Below, piece after piece: positions 48,578 through 57,390 of a stretch of 64,000 nucleotides of DNA. The stretch is from NCBI RefSeq assembly GCF_022346885.1, contig NZ_JAKRNK010000009.1:62001-126000 (forward strand). Direction: 5' to 3'. The notes beneath the pieces are model-generated. The model made no database searches and was not told where the DNA came from. It worked only from the letters and a program-made list of their open reading frames with translations. Made by a program: the position numbers and the translations under genes. The DNA is from Paenibacillus sp. ACRRX (GTDB lineage Bacteria; Bacillota; Bacilli; Paenibacillales; Paenibacillaceae). Position 1 is the first letter of the stretch. Every line of letters begins with the position of its first letter.

Positions 48578-49780
48578 TTATTTTTTATGCATTACCTGCT
48601 CATACATTCGCATCATATTTCTATTATATTGATCAATGGACCAATGCTTCTGACTGAATAGGCGAGCTTTAGCGCCAAGCTTACGTCTTTTTTCCTTAGA
48701 TTGCAGCAGTTCGTTTAGCAGTGTTGACAAGGCGTGCTCGTTATCTTTAGGAACGATAAGACCTGTCAATCGATGCTCAACCATTTCAGACAGTCCTCCT
48801 GTATTGGACACGATAACGGCATTTCCTGCAAGCTGTGCTTCAATGACTGACAAAGGCTGATTATCTTGGAGACTAGGCTGCACATAGATATCTGTCATTG
48901 CCATAAAGCTTGGCACATCTGCACGTGCACCCCAGAATGTGATATCTTCCTGAAGATCACAGGCTGCTGCAAACCGTATATATTCCTCACGCTTAGGGCC
49001 ATCGCCGACAATCCAGCATATCCAATCATTGCGCTGTGTTTTCAACTTAGCCAAGGCCCGAATAAGTACTTCAATTCCTTTTAAATGGACGAGTCGTCCT
49101 GCAAAAGTAATTACTTTCTTACGAGGAGGACGACTGATGTCGTTCCGTGTATTTAAAAGTTTTGTGTATTTGGCCGTATCAATACCATAGGGAAATACGG
49201 ATATGCGATGAGCGGCAACGCCGTAATCGTCAACAAACCGTTTTTTAAGCCATTTGGAAGAAGCTGCGGCATGAGAAGAGGACTGCAGGCCTTGATGCTC
49301 TATCCTGCGATAATACTGTAAGATAGGCTTCATATCACGGTCAGCCGCCGTATTCGTATCCATTAATAGCTGGATTTCCCCCGGCAAGTAGCCATGGGGA
49401 TTGACGATTAACGGCAGCTGCGCTGGCTTGACTCGTGCGAATGCACGTGCGGAAATTACATCATGCGTATGGATCAGATCGTATTGTTCCAGCCGGAGGC
49501 TTAAGGCGACACATTCCAGTGTATATCGATCGATCTCGGTATTATAGATGACGGGTACAGCCACTAAGTCAGTTTGTCGAAGATGGGATTCGATTAGCGG
49601 CAAATACAAAGATTTATGAAATTTAAGCTGGCGATTAACGAGATGATAGTATTCAGGATTGTTGCCCAAAATATCAACTTGATGACCCTGCCGAATTAAG
49701 TCTTGTGCCAGTCTTTCCATTAAAGGCCAGACACCGCCCAAGTGCGGAAGCTCCCAATAAGTAGCTAACAATATTTTCAT
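48578..49780 (-). CDS. GT4 family glycosyltransferase
   Basis: 400 aa. Opens MKILLATYWELPHLGGVWPL, the glycine-loop acceptor lobe typical of GT4; later GKLVHLKG-type sequence (ITFAGRLVHLKGIEVLIRAL), VGDGPKREEYIRFA and SLQDNQPLSVIEAQLAGNAV complete the donor lobe, although the first Glu of the usual E-x7-E motif is replaced. An upstream open extension to 49834 lacks a ribosome site, so ATG 49780 is used (modest support). No basic tag. Divergent from the small gene at 50011. Probable role in surface glycan assembly; substrate unknown. Confidence 0.82.
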   Translation of the reverse strand: MKILLATYWELPHLGGVWPLMERLAQDLIRQGHQVDILGNNPEYYHLVNRQLKFHKSLYLPLIESHLRQTDLVAVPVIYNTEIDRYTLECVALSLRLEQYDLIHTHDVISARAFARVKPAQLPLIVNPHGYLPGEIQLLMDTNTAADRDMKPILQYYRRIEHQGLQSSSHAAASSKWLKKRFVDDYGVAAHRISVFPYGIDTAKYTKLLNTRNDISRPPRKKVITFAGRLVHLKGIEVLIRALAKLKTQRNDWICWIVGDGPKREEYIRFAAACDLQEDITFWGARADVPSFMAMTDIYVQPSLQDNQPLSVIEAQLAGNAVIVSNTGGLSEMVEHRLTGLIVPKDNEHALSTLLNELLQSKEKRRKLGAKARLFSQKHWSIDQYNRNMMRMYEQVMHKK

Positions 49781-49962
49781 CACCATCACGATCCCATCCA
49801 TATCAGGATATTGCAGTATATGGCATATCTTCATAAAGCGTATAGGTGATTTTTCTGAGGGAGATCTGTCATGCGGCCCACATTCCCCCCCAGGAATATC
49901 AGTGTTAAAAGCTTCATGTGAGAGGAGATAGGCGCATACCCTTGCCTAAAATCAAGCTGCTG

Positions 49963-49971
49963 CATATGTTA
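49963..49971 (+). promoter_or_regulatory. Possible mother-cell sigma (E/K) -10 element
   Basis: CATATGTTA fits CATANNNTA exactly, 40 bases before ATG 50011. The -35 region shows only CC where AC is expected 16 bases upstream, so this is weak. Confidence 0.25.
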
Positions 49972-50010
49972 ACACGATAGTTGTCGGCTTGATAGTGAAG
50001 GGAGAAGGCG

Positions 50011-50370
50011 ATGGGCGTATACTATTCAACTACATTTAATAACCCGGAAACACAAGAAGGCCCAGTAGTCAAAGTGTTAGATCTGCATATTACGAACCAG
50101 CATCACCGCGCAGCCAACGTGCTGATTCGACTTATATGTAATGGCGTAGTTGTAGCAGAGCACTTAAACAGGCTAAAAGCTAAAAATAACTCGGCATCCG
50201 CATTTAAAATTCAGGAGATGCGTTTACAGCCGGGTGCATTTGGAATACAAATATTCACAACTACAACAGGGCATCATCCGCTCGTTATCCAAGCTGCATT
50301 CAAGGATGGTCAGCGTTCTGTCATTCGAACAATCGGAATGGAGATGTTTACAGAAGTAGATATAGTGTGA
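50011..50370 (+). CDS. Small beta-rich protein of unknown function
   Basis: 119 aa, ATG 50011 with GAAGGGAGAAGG just upstream. The sequence alternates hydrophobic strands and polar turns (VVKVLDLHITNQHHRAANVL, PGAFGIQIFTTTTGHHPLVI, FKDGQRSVIRTIGMEMF), suggesting a single beta-sandwich domain without signal peptide. Strongly reminiscent in style of small structural proteins found in spore-surface glycan loci, but I recognise no named family. Monocistronic: own start region and a terminator at 50457. Confidence 0.65.
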   Translation: MGVYYSTTFNNPETQEGPVVKVLDLHITNQHHRAANVLIRLICNGVVVAEHLNRLKAKNNSASAFKIQEMRLQPGAFGIQIFTTTTGHHPLVIQAAFKDGQRSVIRTIGMEMFTEVDIV

Positions 50371-50456
50371 AAAGACGCCGATTATTGAAAAAAGCTCGAT
50401 CACAGGTAGGGAATCGTTACGAATATACGAGACTCTGGATTGAGGAGTCATGGTTA

Positions 50457-50503
50457 AGACGGACGCATGGTCGGTTACCCGAACAAACGTCCGTCTGTTT
50501 TGT
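50457..50503 (+). terminator. Intrinsic terminator after the 50011 gene
   Basis: Perfect 9-bp stem AGACGGACG (50457-50465) with CGTCCGTCT (50488-50496), an inner partly paired loop, then GTTTTGTT. It reaches the stop codon region of the convergent glycosyltransferase gene. Confidence 0.8.
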
Positions 50504-51585
50504 TATGGCTCAACGTGCAGCGGGAGCTGTGCCAGCATTTTGGTAAATTGCTTCAGGTAGAGGTCAGGTGAAAAGTGAGTGCGGATATGAGCGACACCAG
50601 CATCTCTTATCGAGGCACGTAAACGCTGATCGGTCATCAGCCTCATTCCCCCCTGGACAGCTTGCTGAATATTGCCATGTCGATAATACATGCCAGTCTG
50701 ATTGTGTATAATAAATGCGCGTACACCATCCGAGTCGGTACTTAAGACGGGGCAGCGGCAGCACATAGCTTCCGCGACGGCGTAGCCGAATCCTTCCAGA
50801 ATGGATGTTGATAGCAGCAGTCCCCCTGAATCACCGACCATTGAAAAATAGGTCATCATATCTGCATGAGGCACATTGTTGCGGATGGTCAGCTTGTTGC
50901 GAAGTCCAAGCTTGTCAATCATCGGCTCGAATTGTTTGCGCTCTTCCTCTATATATATGTTTGGATCTGCAAACATCCATAGCTGCAAAGCAGGAATTAA
51001 TTTAGTTAGACTGCTGCCAATTTCGAGAAAATGTTTCCAATTTTTATTTTTCTCCAGACGCCCTACCCAAGCAAGAACAGGATAAGGGAGTGGAGCGCGA
51101 GCTTGATAATGGAATGTAGAAGCATTAATAACATTGGGAAATGAAAAGCGGGGCAGCCATGGACAGTGATGTTCAAACATCTCAATTAGATGAGAAGTAG
51201 CAGGCAGCAGCACACCGTTTGCATAGTCGCGTAGGAAGGGCAGTGCCTCTAGCATAGTTTGTTCTGCAGTGGAATGCATACCTAAGCCCTGTGCTTCAAA
51301 AATAAGCGGGCCTCTATATCCTAACGTTCGAATTCGCCTCAGCATCAAGTAGTCGGATGAGACGAATATAGCTGTATATTGATGCTCATCAAGTAGTGCT
51401 TGAATCTGTTCGTCAAGATTGGTTATTAAAGTGGGGATGTTGTTAACATTGTTTTGAATGCCTGCACCGTGTTGAGTATACAGCAAATGGCCCTGTATGC
51501 CGCCTTGAAGCAGCGTGTGACATCGCAGCCGATTTAAGGTTTCAAGTCCACCACTTGGCACATAAAAAGTAAACAACACTTTCAT
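50503..51585 (-). CDS. GT4 family glycosyltransferase
   Basis: 360 aa with GT-B fold features: MKVLFTFYVPSGGLETLNRL at the start, PLPYPVLAWVGRLEKNKNWK opening the donor lobe, and LLSTSILEGFGYAVAEAMCC with E-x7-E for nucleotide-sugar binding. Soluble, cytoplasmic. The minus-strand start follows GGCGGCAAGGAAA, a moderate ribosome site. Convergent with the 50011 gene. No basic tag is attached. Sugar and acceptor are unknown; its position among spore genes suggests surface glycan work. Confidence 0.85.
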   Translation of the reverse strand: MKVLFTFYVPSGGLETLNRLRCHTLLQGGIQGHLLYTQHGAGIQNNVNNIPTLITNLDEQIQALLDEHQYTAIFVSSDYLMLRRIRTLGYRGPLIFEAQGLGMHSTAEQTMLEALPFLRDYANGVLLPATSHLIEMFEHHCPWLPRFSFPNVINASTFHYQARAPLPYPVLAWVGRLEKNKNWKHFLEIGSSLTKLIPALQLWMFADPNIYIEEERKQFEPMIDKLGLRNKLTIRNNVPHADMMTYFSMVGDSGGLLLSTSILEGFGYAVAEAMCCRCPVLSTDSDGVRAFIIHNQTGMYYRHGNIQQAVQGGMRLMTDQRLRASIRDAGVAHIRTHFSPDLYLKQFTKMLAQLPLHVEP

Positions 51586-51756
51586 TTTCCTTGCCGCCTC
51601 ATTTCAAGTGAAGTAATCAAGCACTTGTTGTCGCTCAGCATGGCGGTTGTACGCTCTCGTTGTTAGCACTGTATGTATAGAGGCATGGATTGGTGTGGGT
51701 GAAACATTGTGGTTACCTTTATCCGAACAACGTTGCTAGGTACGGGAATCAGGCAG

Positions 51757-51789
51757 AATCAGGCAGAACCGGATCGGGGCTGCCTGATT
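51757..51789. terminator. Hairpin in the gap between the GT4 and KAS III genes
   Basis: Perfect 10-bp stem AATCAGGCAG (51757-51766) with CTGCCTGATT (51780-51789), 13-base loop. The left arm is preceded by an extra copy of AATCAGGCAG (51747-51756). It lies downstream of the KAS III gene on the minus strand but lacks a clear T-run, so terminator function is uncertain. The rest of 51586-51847 holds no gene. Confidence 0.5.
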
Positions 51790-51847
51790 GGTTATTTTCA
51801 ATCTTCGGGGCAATCTATACGAGTACCTCGCAGCATATTAATGCTTT

Positions 51848-52846
51848 TTATAAGGTCCAACGGATTAACAGTCCAGCTTGTGATAATCCACCGCCGAAGC
51901 CGTAGAGCAGCATCAGCTTACCCGCTGCTAATCTTCCGTCTCGAATGCCTTCTTCTATTGCGAGCGGGATGCTTGCCGCTGATGTGTTCCCGTAACGTTG
52001 CACACTTGTTAGGGTATGATCCATTTTAATGCCGGTTCTGTCACAGAGGCTCTCAATCATCCGCAAGTTGGCACTATGTGGGACAAAGATATCCAAGTCG
52101 CTCACAGTCAGATTAACCTTATTTAACAGGTTATGAATATGGGCAGGAATTTGTTGCAGCGCCCACTTGTATACTTCCCGTCCGTTTTGATGCAGCTTGC
52201 CGTCCTCTGCAAGTTCAAGGCCATTAAGCTTGCAGCTTACAGCTGTGCGATATAACGTACCGCTAAGATCACCATCTGTCACGGAGCTTGCGGCGAGACA
52301 AGAAGCTGGAGACTGTGGATCAGACTCTAAGATAACGGCACCTGCACCGTCACCAAATAGGATGCACGTTGAACGATCAGAATAATCAACCGTCTTTGTA
52401 AGAACTTCGGTGCCAATAACGATTACTTTTTTATTCATGCCTGAATCAATAAGTCCTATTGCCATCTGCATTGCACTGACAAAGCCTGCACATGCATTGG
52501 ATATATCTAACGCTAAGCAATCAGGCAGTTGTAGGCGAGCTTGTACAATTGCGGCTGTACTTGGAAAAAAAGTATCTGGCGTCGTAGTGGCCACCAAAAT
52601 GGCATCGACACCTTGTAGACAGGATGGATAGCGATCAGTCATACGCATCACTGCTTCAAAGGCCAGATCACTGGCATATTGATGTTCAGCAGCTTTTCTT
52701 CGTTCCTTCATTCCAGTTCGTTGTACGATCCATTCATCGTTAGTATCTAAAAAAGAGGCAAAGTAGTCATTTGTCATTACCTCTTCGGGTGTATATGCGG
52801 CAAATGCAGTAATGCGTGCTGTCGTATTTAATTGGACTGTAGGCAT
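51848..52846 (-). CDS. Beta-ketoacyl-ACP synthase III (FabH-like)
   Basis: 332 aa, condensing enzyme that joins an acyl-CoA to malonyl-ACP to start fatty-acid or related chains. The Cys-His-Asn triad is intact: C119 in DISNACAGF, H257 in FVPHSANLRMIE and N287 in YGNTSAASIP. DTNDEWIVQRTGMKERR near residue 34 and GDGAGAVILE are family blocks. The ribosome site AAGGAGGG supports ATG 52846. It stands alone, not in a fab operon, and its promoter carries a FapR-like operator, so it is a lipid-homeostasis gene. It may be one of two FabH copies with different primer choice. Confidence 0.9.
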   Translation of the reverse strand: MPTVQLNTTARITAFAAYTPEEVMTNDYFASFLDTNDEWIVQRTGMKERRKAAEHQYASDLAFEAVMRMTDRYPSCLQGVDAILVATTTPDTFFPSTAAIVQARLQLPDCLALDISNACAGFVSAMQMAIGLIDSGMNKKVIVIGTEVLTKTVDYSDRSTCILFGDGAGAVILESDPQSPASCLAASSVTDGDLSGTLYRTAVSCKLNGLELAEDGKLHQNGREVYKWALQQIPAHIHNLLNKVNLTVSDLDIFVPHSANLRMIESLCDRTGIKMDHTLTSVQRYGNTSAASIPLAIEEGIRDGRLAAGKLMLLYGFGGGLSQAGLLIRWTL

Positions 52847-52893
52847 GCGTTGCCCTCCTTATAGATAATTAAATTATTATTTAGAACTAGATA

Positions 52894-52941
52894 TTAGTAC
52901 TAGGTACTAAATATAATACAAATCATACCATGACCTGTCAA
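52894..52941 (-). promoter_or_regulatory. Sigma-A promoter with overlapping FapR-type operator for the KAS III gene
   Basis: On the minus strand: -35 TTGACA (52941-52936), 17-base spacer, -10 TATTAT (52918-52913), followed directly by the palindrome TTAGTACCTAGTACTAA (52910-52894). This matches the FapR operator known from Bacillus lipid genes, placed where bound FapR would block initiation and malonyl-CoA would relieve it. A degenerate second half-site (TTAGAAC) lies further downstream. The rest of 52847-53162 holds no gene. Confidence 0.85.
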
Positions 52942-53162
52942 TACAATATGACATGAGCTGTTATACATTACTTGTAAGATGACTAAAGAGAACCCCGTTT
53001 AAGTTCGTTCGTATTGCACTTTACCAAACCATGACTACTAAGAAAATTAGCTGCAAAGCAGGGAGTAAGGTATCAGGATAAGTTCGGTACGGAGGACGCA
53101 CCATACTGAATGTCAACATCACGATCTCATCAAACCACTAACTGCTCATAGGAGGCACGTAC

Positions 53163-53954
53163 ATGCAAATGAGAAAAGCTTTGCTCGCGGTGACAGCGGC
53201 AGTAGTCATGATGACAGGGTTAACAGGGTGCTTTGGCAACAAGGATATGACGGCAAAGGGCATACGTACCAATTCAGTACGTTATGACGGTCACAATGGA
53301 ATTAACCCTTATAATGATGCCAATTATAACACCGGGCGTAATAACGTAAACAATGGTTACCGAGGCGGCTACAATACGTATGGAACTGATTATGATATGG
53401 GGCGTAATACGTATGATGCCAACAATTACAACCGATACGGGACCAACATGGGGCGTAACTACAACGCCAATGGCAACACCAACGGCAATAGCCACGGTTT
53501 TAAACGTATGCAGTCAAGCCAGAAGATTGCCGACAAAATCAATGCTATTCCAGGAGTCAAGTCGGCCAACGTGTTTGTAACCGATAACAATGCCTATGTA
53601 GCTGTAACAACAGACTCGAATTCGCATATGAACCAAGGAACTAACAAAGTGCATCCTTATAGCTTGGACAAAACGTATACACGCTCTACGAATCATGCCA
53701 AGACAGCAATTCTTAACGACGATTTAAAATCAATAATCGGCAAGGAAGTTAAAAAGATGGCGCCTGAATGTAACAACGTATACGTGTCTGCCGACGCTAA
53801 CTTTGTTGATCGTATGAACCAATACGCCACTTATGCGAAGCAAGGTCATCCGCTCCATGGCTTAAATGTCGAGTTTCAAGAGCTTGTTGGGCGTATATTC
53901 CCAACCAACGAAGCACCTAACCATACTCGAAACATGGCTCCAGGTATGAGATAA
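53163..53954 (+). CDS. YhcN/YlaJ family sporulation lipoprotein
   Basis: 263 aa. Signal peptide with lipobox LTGC (Cys 23), then about 90 residues rich in Asn, Tyr, Gly and Arg (e.g. NDANYNTGRNNVNNGYRGGY), a flexible linker. The C-terminal domain has the family pattern SQKIADKINAIPGVKSANVF and VTDNNAYVAVTTDSN, also seen in spore-cortex or inner-membrane lipoproteins of Bacillus. ATG 53163 follows AGGAGGCAC (an ATG at 53169 is also possible). Expected on the outer face of the forespore inner membrane. The linker is much longer than in B. subtilis YhcN. Followed by a long terminator. Confidence 0.88.
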   Translation: MQMRKALLAVTAAVVMMTGLTGCFGNKDMTAKGIRTNSVRYDGHNGINPYNDANYNTGRNNVNNGYRGGYNTYGTDYDMGRNTYDANNYNRYGTNMGRNYNANGNTNGNSHGFKRMQSSQKIADKINAIPGVKSANVFVTDNNAYVAVTTDSNSHMNQGTNKVHPYSLDKTYTRSTNHAKTAILNDDLKSIIGKEVKKMAPECNNVYVSADANFVDRMNQYATYAKQGHPLHGLNVEFQELVGRIFPTNEAPNHTRNMAPGMR

Positions 53955-53969
53955 CCACTTTCAATGTAA

Positions 53970-54041
53970 AATGGGCTCAAACACTCCGTGCCGACAAGCT
54001 GCCGCAGCTTGCAAGGCGGGTGCGCGCAGCCCATTTTTTTA
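53970..54041 (+). terminator. Intrinsic terminator after the YhcN-like gene
   Basis: AATGGGCT (53970-53977) pairs with AGCCCATT (54028-54035); an inner hairpin AAGCT-GCCGC-AGCTT (53996-54010) sits in the loop; TTTTTTTA follows. Confidence 0.85.
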
Positions 54042-54139
54042 TTCGATCGCACCAAGTGTAATCGCCCTTCATAGTATAAATTTGACTGTATCCCTTAACC
54101 TTGTTAAATTACAAAAACTCGGGCAAGGAGGGGTGACAC

Positions 54140-54364
54140 TTGAAGGGTAGCGATCACAAAAGCAAATTCCTACTGACGAACCGTGAGCGCGAAGTCTTTG
54201 AATTGCTTGTTCAGGACAAAACGACCCGTGATATCGCACAACAACTATTCATAAGCGAGAAGACGGTACGAAATCACATATCGAATGTGATGCAGAAATT
54301 AAATGTGAAGGGTCGTTCGCAAGCGGTTGTCGAGCTGATCAAGCTTGGGGAGCTGAAAATCTGA
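54140..54364 (+). CDS. gerE: GerE, late sporulation transcription regulator
   Basis: 74 aa, the same length as B. subtilis GerE, and nearly identical to it in the central part: LTNREREVFELLVQDKTT, ISEKTVRNHISNVMQKLNV and KGRSQAVVELIKLGELKI, a LuxR-type helix-turn-helix. GerE acts in the mother cell with sigma K to switch late coat genes on or off. The start is TTG 54140 with AAGGAGGGG upstream. It is a single gene flanked by terminators. The many spore-surface genes in this window are plausible targets, but GerE boxes were not mapped. Confidence 0.96.
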   Translation: MKGSDHKSKFLLTNREREVFELLVQDKTTRDIAQQLFISEKTVRNHISNVMQKLNVKGRSQAVVELIKLGELKI

Positions 54365-54488
54365 CATTGCCCATCGCCCTGACCATTTAAACTTCTGGCT
54401 CCATGCCGGGAAGCGGTATGGATAGGAGGCTCTTTGATGAGCAGGCTGCTGCAGTATACCACTGACGGCTTGCGTCGGATAGATGAAA

Positions 54489-54548
54489 GGCGTCCCGCCT
54501 GCTTATCTTCGTAATCTCGAAGGTGTAGGGCGAGACGTCTCTATTTTT
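54489..54548 (+). terminator. Probable gerE terminator
   Basis: GGCGTCCCGCC (54489-54499) pairs with GGCGAGACGTC (54529-54539) with one mismatch and one G-U pair; TATTTTTT follows. A 25-codon frame with good ribosome site (ATG 54437, stop 54512-54514) overlaps the left arm. Confidence 0.55.
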
Positions 54549-54570
54549 TGGAACGAATGGACAATCTATA

Positions 54571-54616
54571 AAAGGCACTCCTGTTATCTGCTCAGCAGAC
54601 GAAGGAGTGCCTTTTT
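54571..54616. terminator. Bidirectional terminator, end of the nag operon
   Basis: AAAGGCACTCCT (54571-54582) pairs with AGGAGTGCCTTT (54603-54614) around a 20-base loop. T-tracts flank it on both strands, so it stops leftward nagA transcription and any rightward read-through. Confidence 0.9.
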
Positions 54617-54628
54617 CTATTTTCTCAA

Positions 54629-55804
54629 TTACATATGAGTACGGCCCTTTGCCCATACTTTTTTAATGTTGAGCTCTGCATCGGTCCAGACAAGGTCTGC
54701 TTGTTTACCGACTTCAATGCTGCCGGTCACATCATCAATTCCGATTTGCTTAGCGGGATTGATACTCGCCAGCTTGGACGCTTCTTCGACGGACAAACCG
54801 ACGTGACGAGTAACAAATTGGATCGCGCCAATCATCGTTAAGGTGCTGCCCGCAAGCGAGCCGCCTTCCGTCAGACGTGCCACACCGTCTATAACCGTTA
54901 CTGGCAATCCACCAAGGTCGTATTGACCGTTAGGCATGCCGGCTGCTGACATCGCATCCGTGATCAGAATCAGCTTGCCAGCCGCTTTAGAGCGTACTAG
55001 CAGCTTGATACACGCCGGATGGACATGATGTCCGTCTGCTATTACTTCCGCTGCAATACGGTCGTCTGTAAGTACGCCGCCAGCGACGCCTGGATTGCGG
55101 TGATGAACAGGCGTCATCGCGTTAAAGGTATGAACGGCTTGGTTCAATCCTGCATTTGCTGCTTCTGTTAACTGCTCATACGTAGCATCGGTATGAGCGG
55201 CCGCCGCATTGATACCGTGCGCTCGGCACCAGCGAATAGCGTTAAGTGCATTATCGCGCTCAGGAGCAAGGCTTAATTGCTTCATTACACCTGGATGACG
55301 TTCATGCCAGCCTTCCAGCCAGTCAATTTGTGCATCCATCATAAAGGCATCATTTTGGGCACCCTTGTATTTAGGGTTCACAAAGGGGCCTTCCAAATGC
55401 AGCCCTGCAAGCTGTGCATATTTTGAGTTGCTTTTCATGTAGGCATCTACAGCATCCACAACTTTGTCCAGCGCTTCGTGTGACTGTGTCATCGACGTCG
55501 CCAGCATGGTTGTCGTTCCATGTTCCATATGGAACTTTGTGATCTGGTCGTAAGCTGTGTGAGATGCATCCATAAAGTCAGCACCAAAGCCGCCATGCAC
55601 GTGCACGTCGATAAAGCCAGGCATAACATAGCCATTATCTGCGTCGATGGCATCGGTCAGCCATGCTTGTTCCACTGGTGTCAGCTGCGACAGGGTACCA
55701 ATATAGGCAATGCGGCCGTCCTCTACGCGAACGATTCCGTCATGGATAAGACCGTTCAGCGTCACGAGACGTGCATTTTTAAGCGTAAAGGTTGAGTTAG
55801 TCAT
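54629..55804 (-). CDS. nagA: N-acetylglucosamine-6-phosphate deacetylase
   Basis: 391 aa, amidohydrolase fold; converts GlcNAc-6-P to glucosamine-6-P and acetate. Metal-binding HxH in DVHVHGGFGADFMDA, GLHLEGPFVNPKYKGAQND, the HTFNAMTPVHHRNPG block, AEVIADGHHVHPACIKLL and ITDAMSAAGMPNGQY with its catalytic Asp are all present. The frame extends to 55846, but MTNSTFTLKNARL from 55804 is the normal start and overlaps the nagB stop by eight bases, with AGGAGG in the end of nagB. Third gene of rpiR-nagB-nagA; ends before the bidirectional terminator. Confidence 0.96.
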   Translation of the reverse strand: MTNSTFTLKNARLVTLNGLIHDGIVRVEDGRIAYIGTLSQLTPVEQAWLTDAIDADNGYVMPGFIDVHVHGGFGADFMDASHTAYDQITKFHMEHGTTTMLATSMTQSHEALDKVVDAVDAYMKSNSKYAQLAGLHLEGPFVNPKYKGAQNDAFMMDAQIDWLEGWHERHPGVMKQLSLAPERDNALNAIRWCRAHGINAAAAHTDATYEQLTEAANAGLNQAVHTFNAMTPVHHRNPGVAGGVLTDDRIAAEVIADGHHVHPACIKLLVRSKAAGKLILITDAMSAAGMPNGQYDLGGLPVTVIDGVARLTEGGSLAGSTLTMIGAIQFVTRHVGLSVEEASKLASINPAKQIGIDDVTGSIEVGKQADLVWTDAELNIKKVWAKGRTHM

Positions 55805-56525
55805 TGAACTTTTGTGCCGCCTCCTTGTCGAGCAATACGACAACATTTGGATGAGTTTGCAGCAGGGAAGCCGGAACTTCCGTTGTTATTGGACCAGTAA
55901 GGGCGCGGTGGATAATATCTGCTTTCTCCGAACCACGGCCGATCAGCAGAATCATTTTTGCTTTTAAAATGGAACCGACTCCCATGGTTACGGCTTGCGT
56001 AGGCACTTGATCAATCGAATCAAAAAATCGAGCGTTGGCTTGACGCGTTTCTTCTTTTAATTGCACGACATGAGTACCACCATGCAATTGCTGATCAGGC
56101 TCATTAAAGCCGATATGCCCATTATGGCCAATGCCAAGGAATTGGATATCAATAGATGCTTGGGCAAGTGCTGCATCGTACTGTTTGCATTCTGCTTTAA
56201 GGTCAACTGCATTGCCATCAGGCACACGAGTATTAGTTTTGTTAATGTCGACATGGTTAAACAACTGCGTGTTCATGAAGGAGCGGTACGTTTCCGGGTG
56301 TCCTTCTGGCAAACCTACATACTCGTCCAAGTTATACGATTGTACATTTTTAAAGCTGACATATCCTTTTTCATAAAGACGAATCAGTTCTTGGTAAATA
56401 CCGATGGGGGAACTGCCTGTAGCAAGACCAAGCACTGCATTGGGCTTAGTTTGAATCAGACTTGCAACGATGCCAGCACCAATCTGGTTTAGTTCTTCGT
56501 TGGTATTAAATGTCATAATGTTCAT
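55797..56525 (-). CDS. nagB: Glucosamine-6-phosphate deaminase
   Basis: 242 aa. Converts glucosamine-6-P to fructose-6-P and ammonia. LGLATGSSPIGIYQELIRLY (substrate phosphate loop), YNLDEYVGLPEGHPETYRSF with the catalytic Asp, and LGIGHNGHIGFNEP with the active-site His are clear. ATG 56525 is set by GGAGGTAATATACAA; the longer frame overlaps the regulator gene and is rejected. Seven bases separate it from the rpiR stop. Short form lacking the allosteric C-terminus of E. coli NagB, as is usual in Firmicutes. Confidence 0.96.
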   Translation of the reverse strand: MNIMTFNTNEELNQIGAGIVASLIQTKPNAVLGLATGSSPIGIYQELIRLYEKGYVSFKNVQSYNLDEYVGLPEGHPETYRSFMNTQLFNHVDINKTNTRVPDGNAVDLKAECKQYDAALAQASIDIQFLGIGHNGHIGFNEPDQQLHGGTHVVQLKEETRQANARFFDSIDQVPTQAVTMGVGSILKAKMILLIGRGSEKADIIHRALTGPITTEVPASLLQTHPNVVVLLDKEAAQKFND

Positions 56526-56532
56526 TTGTATA

Positions 56533-57390
56533 TTACCTCCCTTTATCTTTACGGTACTTTCGTACCATGCGATACGATTGTTCGAGCTTCGGAATATGTT
56601 CGTCAAACTGCTCGCTGACCATGCCGGCAAAAATAATATCAATAACATGCAGCTGTGCAATTCGTGATGCCATATCCCCGCGACGCATGCCTTCTTCTAA
56701 GGAAGAGGCAAATAAGTTAATGTCGGCTAAGTTAGCGAGACGGTTATTACCGACCTTAGTCAGCGAAATCGTAGTAGCTCCGCGCTCCTTGGCACACTGC
56801 AAGGAATCAATCGTCTCGGGTGTTTCACCCGAATACGATATGGCGATAGCAACATCATCAGTGCCCAGATTGGCGGCCGATGTGATCTGCATATGAGGAT
56901 CAGCAAAGGCGGTAGCATGCTTACCAATACGTACGAGCTTCTGATAGAAGTCCATTGCAACGATGCCTGATGTGGCAACGCCGTATAAATCGATGTGCCG
57001 AGCGCGTTGGAGCGCAGCAATCGTACGTTCTAGCGCATGAATGTCCAACAATCTTGTCGTATCTGAGATAGAACGGAGATGATTGGATTCAATTGCGGTA
57101 ACGATATCAGCCAGTTTGTTGCCTGCGATAATATCTTGATAAGTCAAGGGTGTAGTCTGCTGGGCCAAGTCTGCGGCCAACTTCGTCTTAAAGTCAGGAT
57201 ATCCGCGAAAATGAAGCGATTTGCAAAATCGAGTCACCGTGGCCGCGGAAGTACTGGACTGCTCGGCCAACTCCGTAATGCCCATTGTCACCACATTACC
57301 CGGAAATTGAAGCATATAGTCAGCAAGCTTGCGCTCCTGCTGATGAAAATGGTCTAACTGCTGCCGGATGGCATGGAGAATACTCGACAA
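56533..57390 (-). CDS. RpiR/MurR family regulator of amino-sugar use
   Basis: 285 aa: N-terminal helix-turn-helix (residues about 1-77; ITELAEQSSTSAATVTRFCK is the recognition region) and a C-terminal SIS phosphosugar-binding domain (about 120-240, with VAISYSGETPETIDSLQCAK). Such regulators sense phosphosugars like GlcNAc-6-P or MurNAc-6-P. The start is TTG 57390 with a weak site. It is the first gene of the operon and probably autoregulated through the repeats at 57485-57533. Activator versus repressor cannot be told from sequence. Confidence 0.9.
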   Translation of the reverse strand: MSSILHAIRQQLDHFHQQERKLADYMLQFPGNVVTMGITELAEQSSTSAATVTRFCKSLHFRGYPDFKTKLAADLAQQTTPLTYQDIIAGNKLADIVTAIESNHLRSISDTTRLLDIHALERTIAALQRARHIDLYGVATSGIVAMDFYQKLVRIGKHATAFADPHMQITSAANLGTDDVAIAISYSGETPETIDSLQCAKERGATTISLTKVGNNRLANLADINLFASSLEEGMRRGDMASRIAQLHVIDIIFAGMVSEQFDEHIPKLEQSYRMVRKYRKDKGR

